Shown here: piece after piece, positions 62,013-64,000 of the stretch
How the letters are laid out: each line of letters begins with the position of its first letter
Position numbering within the stretch: position 1 is the stretch's first letter
DNA from: Aquisalinus luteolus
GTDB lineage: Bacteria > Pseudomonadota > Alphaproteobacteria > Caulobacterales > Parvularculaceae
Length of the DNA: 64,000 nt
Reading direction: 5' to 3'
NCBI RefSeq assembly: GCF_009712425.2
Contig: NZ_VCJR02000007.1
Location: 1 to 64,000, forward strand
The notes under the pieces: model-generated
The model's database searches: none
Told to the model about the DNA's origin: nothing
The model's input: only the letters and a program-made list of their open reading frames with translations
Position numbers and translations under genes: made by a program

Positions 62013-63461
62013 CTAGACTTCCTCAGCCACTTCCTGAAAATGCGTTAGAGCCTCTTGCAGATTTTCGACAATCTCTGCAGCCAGGATATCCGGGTCCGGC
62101 AAACTATCGACGTCTTCCAATTTGTCATCTTTTAGCCAGAAGATATCCAAGTTTGTTTTGTCGCGAGCTATAAGGTCATCATAGGAAAACTCCCGGAATC
62201 GTTCTGACTCTTCCCGCTTCCCAATTTTGCCGGCCTTGTAAGCATCGATAAAGTCCTTGAGATCAGATGCGCCCAAAGGGTTCTTTTTCAACGTGAAGTG
62301 CTTGTTTGTGCGCAGATCATATATCCACAAGGCTTTCGTCCAGGGTTCCCCATCTTCTCGTGGCTTGTGCTTGTCGAAAAACAGTACATTGGCTTTCACG
62401 CCAGGCTTATAGAATATGCCGGTTGGCAAACGTAGCAGCGTATGAAAATCAAAGTGCTGCAGGAGGCGTTTTCTTATCCCTTCGCCGGCATTGCCAGCTT
62501 CGAAAAGCACATTGTCCGGCAACACAACCGCTGCCCGGCCGGTTGCCTTCATGATGGTCATAATGTGCTGCAGGAAATTCAGCTGCTTGTTCGAGGTGGT
62601 ATATTTAAAATCGTCACGCTCGTAAGTTTCCTGCTCTGTCGTTACCTCACCCTCTTCGCCAATGATCTTGTAGCTCGACTTCTTGCCGAAGGGCGGGTTA
62701 GTCAGAATAATGTCATAGCTTCCGTAGGCCTCTGAAAGCGCGTCCCGCCGTACAATCGGGCTTTCACCATTTCCCAGTCCCCGCAAATACAGGTTCATCG
62801 CCGCGAGGCGCACGACATCGGAGACAATGTCCGCGCCAGAGAAGGTGTCTTCCCGCAGCTTTTTGATAAGGCTTCGATCCCCTTGCGTCTTGTCTTTGAG
62901 AAAAGCGTAGGCCGACAAGATAAAGCCACCGGTGCCACAGGCCGGATCGTGAATCGTATCGCCGATCTTCGGGCGCACGCACTCGACAATTGCATCGATC
63001 ACAGGTCGCGGGGTGAAATACTGTCCCGCCCCGGATTTCACCTCGGACGCATTGCGCTCCAGAAGGCCCTCATAAATCTCGCCTTTGGTATCAACGTCCA
63101 GGCCGATCCAGGTTTCTTTATTTATGAGCGAGACAACGCGCGTTAGTTTCGCCGGATCAGAAAGCTTGTTCTGGGCGCGCTGGAACAGCGTTCCCACTAG
63201 TCCGGACTTCTTCGACAGAGTTTCGAGAGCTTCGCGATACTTCTTTTCCAATGCTTCGCCGTCGAGTGCGGCCAGTACGTCCCAGCGATATTCTGCTGGA
63301 ATGATGGAAGGCTCATCAAGAAATTGATCCCGCTCCTGATCCATCTTCAAAAACAGGAGATAGGTGATCTGTTCCAGGTAATCGCCATAGGAAACGCCTT
63401 GATCGCGCAACACATGCGCGTAATTCCAGACCTTGGCGACAAGATCGTCATGTTTAGCCAT
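62013..63461 (-). CDS. hsdM: Type I restriction-modification methyltransferase subunit HsdM
   Basis: A 482-residue N6-adenine DNA methyltransferase. The HsdM N-terminal helical domain (KVWNYAHVLRDQGVSYGDYL, residues about 10-30) precedes the SAM-binding domain with motif I IHDPACGTGGFILSAY and the catalytic motif IV DIILTNPPFGKKS. With an HsdS subunit it modifies adenines of a bipartite site. The C-terminal EVAEEV tail is normal. No HsdS or HsdR follows; the next gene to the left converges. It lies 24 bases after the DUF262-type gene and probably shares its transcript. Confidence 0.93.
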   Translation of the reverse strand: MAKHDDLVAKVWNYAHVLRDQGVSYGDYLEQITYLLFLKMDQERDQFLDEPSIIPAEYRWDVLAALDGEALEKKYREALETLSKKSGLVGTLFQRAQNKLSDPAKLTRVVSLINKETWIGLDVDTKGEIYEGLLERNASEVKSGAGQYFTPRPVIDAIVECVRPKIGDTIHDPACGTGGFILSAYAFLKDKTQGDRSLIKKLREDTFSGADIVSDVVRLAAMNLYLRGLGNGESPIVRRDALSEAYGSYDIILTNPPFGKKSSYKIIGEEGEVTTEQETYERDDFKYTTSNKQLNFLQHIMTIMKATGRAAVVLPDNVLFEAGNAGEGIRKRLLQHFDFHTLLRLPTGIFYKPGVKANVLFFDKHKPREDGEPWTKALWIYDLRTNKHFTLKKNPLGASDLKDFIDAYKAGKIGKREESERFREFSYDDLIARDKTNLDIFWLKDDKLEDVDSLPDPDILAAEIVENLQEALTHFQEVAEEV

Positions 63462-63485
63462 AATAATCCTTCAGAGATCGAATAA

Positions 63486-64000
63486 CTAGCCGATCAATTT
63501 CCATTTCCTATAGACGTTGTAGGCATTTTCACCCAAATCCCATTCCTTGATAAATTGTTTGAGCAAAGACGCCTGACGCGCTTGGAGAGCTTCAGGGGTC
63601 CATTCGTCAACAGCCAACAACTGTGCCGTCAGAACGAATGGCGTAGTTTCATTCTCGGTAAAATACTTGGTCTTTTTGACTTCCAGTTCCCAGTTGCTGG
63701 CTGAGGAGTTTTTTCTCTTGCTGAGTAGCGCAAGGTTTGCAAGGCGGTGTAGCCATTTCTGGTGTACCTTTTCGTCCGGAAACCAGCTTTCCCATTCACT
63801 TTCAGTTTTGATCGTTTGCGGACAGACATGCTCTACAGAGATAATCGGGAGTTCATAAGTCGCTGTGCCGTCGGACAAAGCCTGGTCCAAGCGTAGTAGT
63901 AAGGGCTTTACCACCCTTGTCTTGGAATAGATGTCGCCATCCAGCGCTTCGAGAAAACGATTAACCTCCTCGTCTGAAAGCTCGGTGCCCCCTGTTCCCC
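63486..64000 (-). CDS. DUF262/DUF1524 (GmrSD-like) protein, C-terminal part
   Basis: The minus-strand frame is open to the window edge, so only the last 171 codons are seen. The visible part starts with GTELSDEEVNRFLEALDGDI and contains YELPIISVEHVCPQTIKTES, where EHVCPQ is the His-containing motif of the DUF1524 HNH-like nuclease domain, then LANLALLSKRKNSSASNWEL, a typical family end. Full proteins join an N-terminal DUF262 NTP-dependent domain to this nuclease and act against modified phage DNA (GmrSD, BrxU kin). It sits upstream of hsdM, so it may be part of one defence operon. Confidence 0.8.
   Translation of the reverse strand, partial: GTGGTELSDEEVNRFLEALDGDIYSKTRVVKPLLLRLDQALSDGTATYELPIISVEHVCPQTIKTESEWESWFPDEKVHQKWLHRLANLALLSKRKNSSASNWELEVKKTKYFTENETTPFVLTAQLLAVDEWTPEALQARQASLLKQFIKEWDLGENAYNVYRKWKLIG

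Noticed and set aside
1-64000. CRISPR arrays, retron or diversity-generating elements, rRNA genes
   Set aside because: No regularly spaced direct repeats, no reverse transcriptase motifs and no rRNA sequence were seen on either strand.

Overview
The window looks like a chromosomal segment of an alphaproteobacterium, most likely a marine Caulobacterales/Hyphomonadales-type organism. This is inferred from a PodJ-like polar protein with SEL1 repeats, a Caulobacter/Xanthomonas-type TonB receptor beside flavin-dependent halogenases, two parts of the ligase-associated DNA-repair set, and high-GC core genes. No rRNA or CRISPR array was found, and one tRNA was seen.

Region 1 (1-13,058) is a genomic island, visibly more AT-rich in its genes than the core. 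Its right edge is a tRNA-Leu(UAA) gene, and the last codons of a large serine recombinase are read antisense through that tRNA. The left end lies outside the window. Inside are a TIR-domain protein with a six-repeat 'HRxDGPA' partner, a DUF3768 operon, a small serine resolvase with a palindrome cluster in its leader, a secreted protein, coiled-coil and triple-repeat proteins of unknown function, two small membrane proteins, and a soluble VirD4/TraG-like ATPase operon. In several island genes the Shine-Dalgarno (SD) sequence sits in the 3' arm of a perfect or near-perfect inverted repeat.

Region 2 (13,059-27,802) is ordinary core genome: thioesterase, membrane proteins, acyl-CoA dehydrogenase, PodJ-like protein, DUF3429 protein, PdeM-type phosphoesterase, TonB-like protein, ligase-associated DEXH helicase, GntR regulator, glutathione S-transferase, ABM monooxygenase and DJ-1/PfpI protein.

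Region 3 (28,022-34,707) is a three-gene operon: transglutaminase-DUF2126, a fusion of circularly permuted ATP-grasp with an alpha-E domain, and a second transglutaminase. This is a widespread amide-bond or peptide-modification set without a settled product.

Region 4 (34,783-50,000) is a polysaccharide utilisation locus: two GH43 enzymes, a TonB-dependent receptor, two tandem flavin-dependent halogenases, a GH5 (subfamily 4-like) endoglucanase lipoprotein, a LytS/LytTR two-component pair and a GH35/DUF5597 beta-galactosidase. The enzyme set fits a xyloglucan-like or arabinosylated hemicellulose.

Region 5 (50,371-58,986) is an ECF sigma/FecR/TonB-receptor (STN) operon ending in an S9 peptidase, with a PhoD-type phosphatase divergent to it. 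The receptor carries what looks like a second, internal signal peptide between its STN and plug domains.

Region 6 (about 59,230-64,000) is another more AT-rich accessory region, with a membrane-anchored DUF900-like alpha/beta hydrolase, a type I HsdM methyltransferase and the C-terminal end of a DUF262/DUF1524-type protein cut by the window edge.
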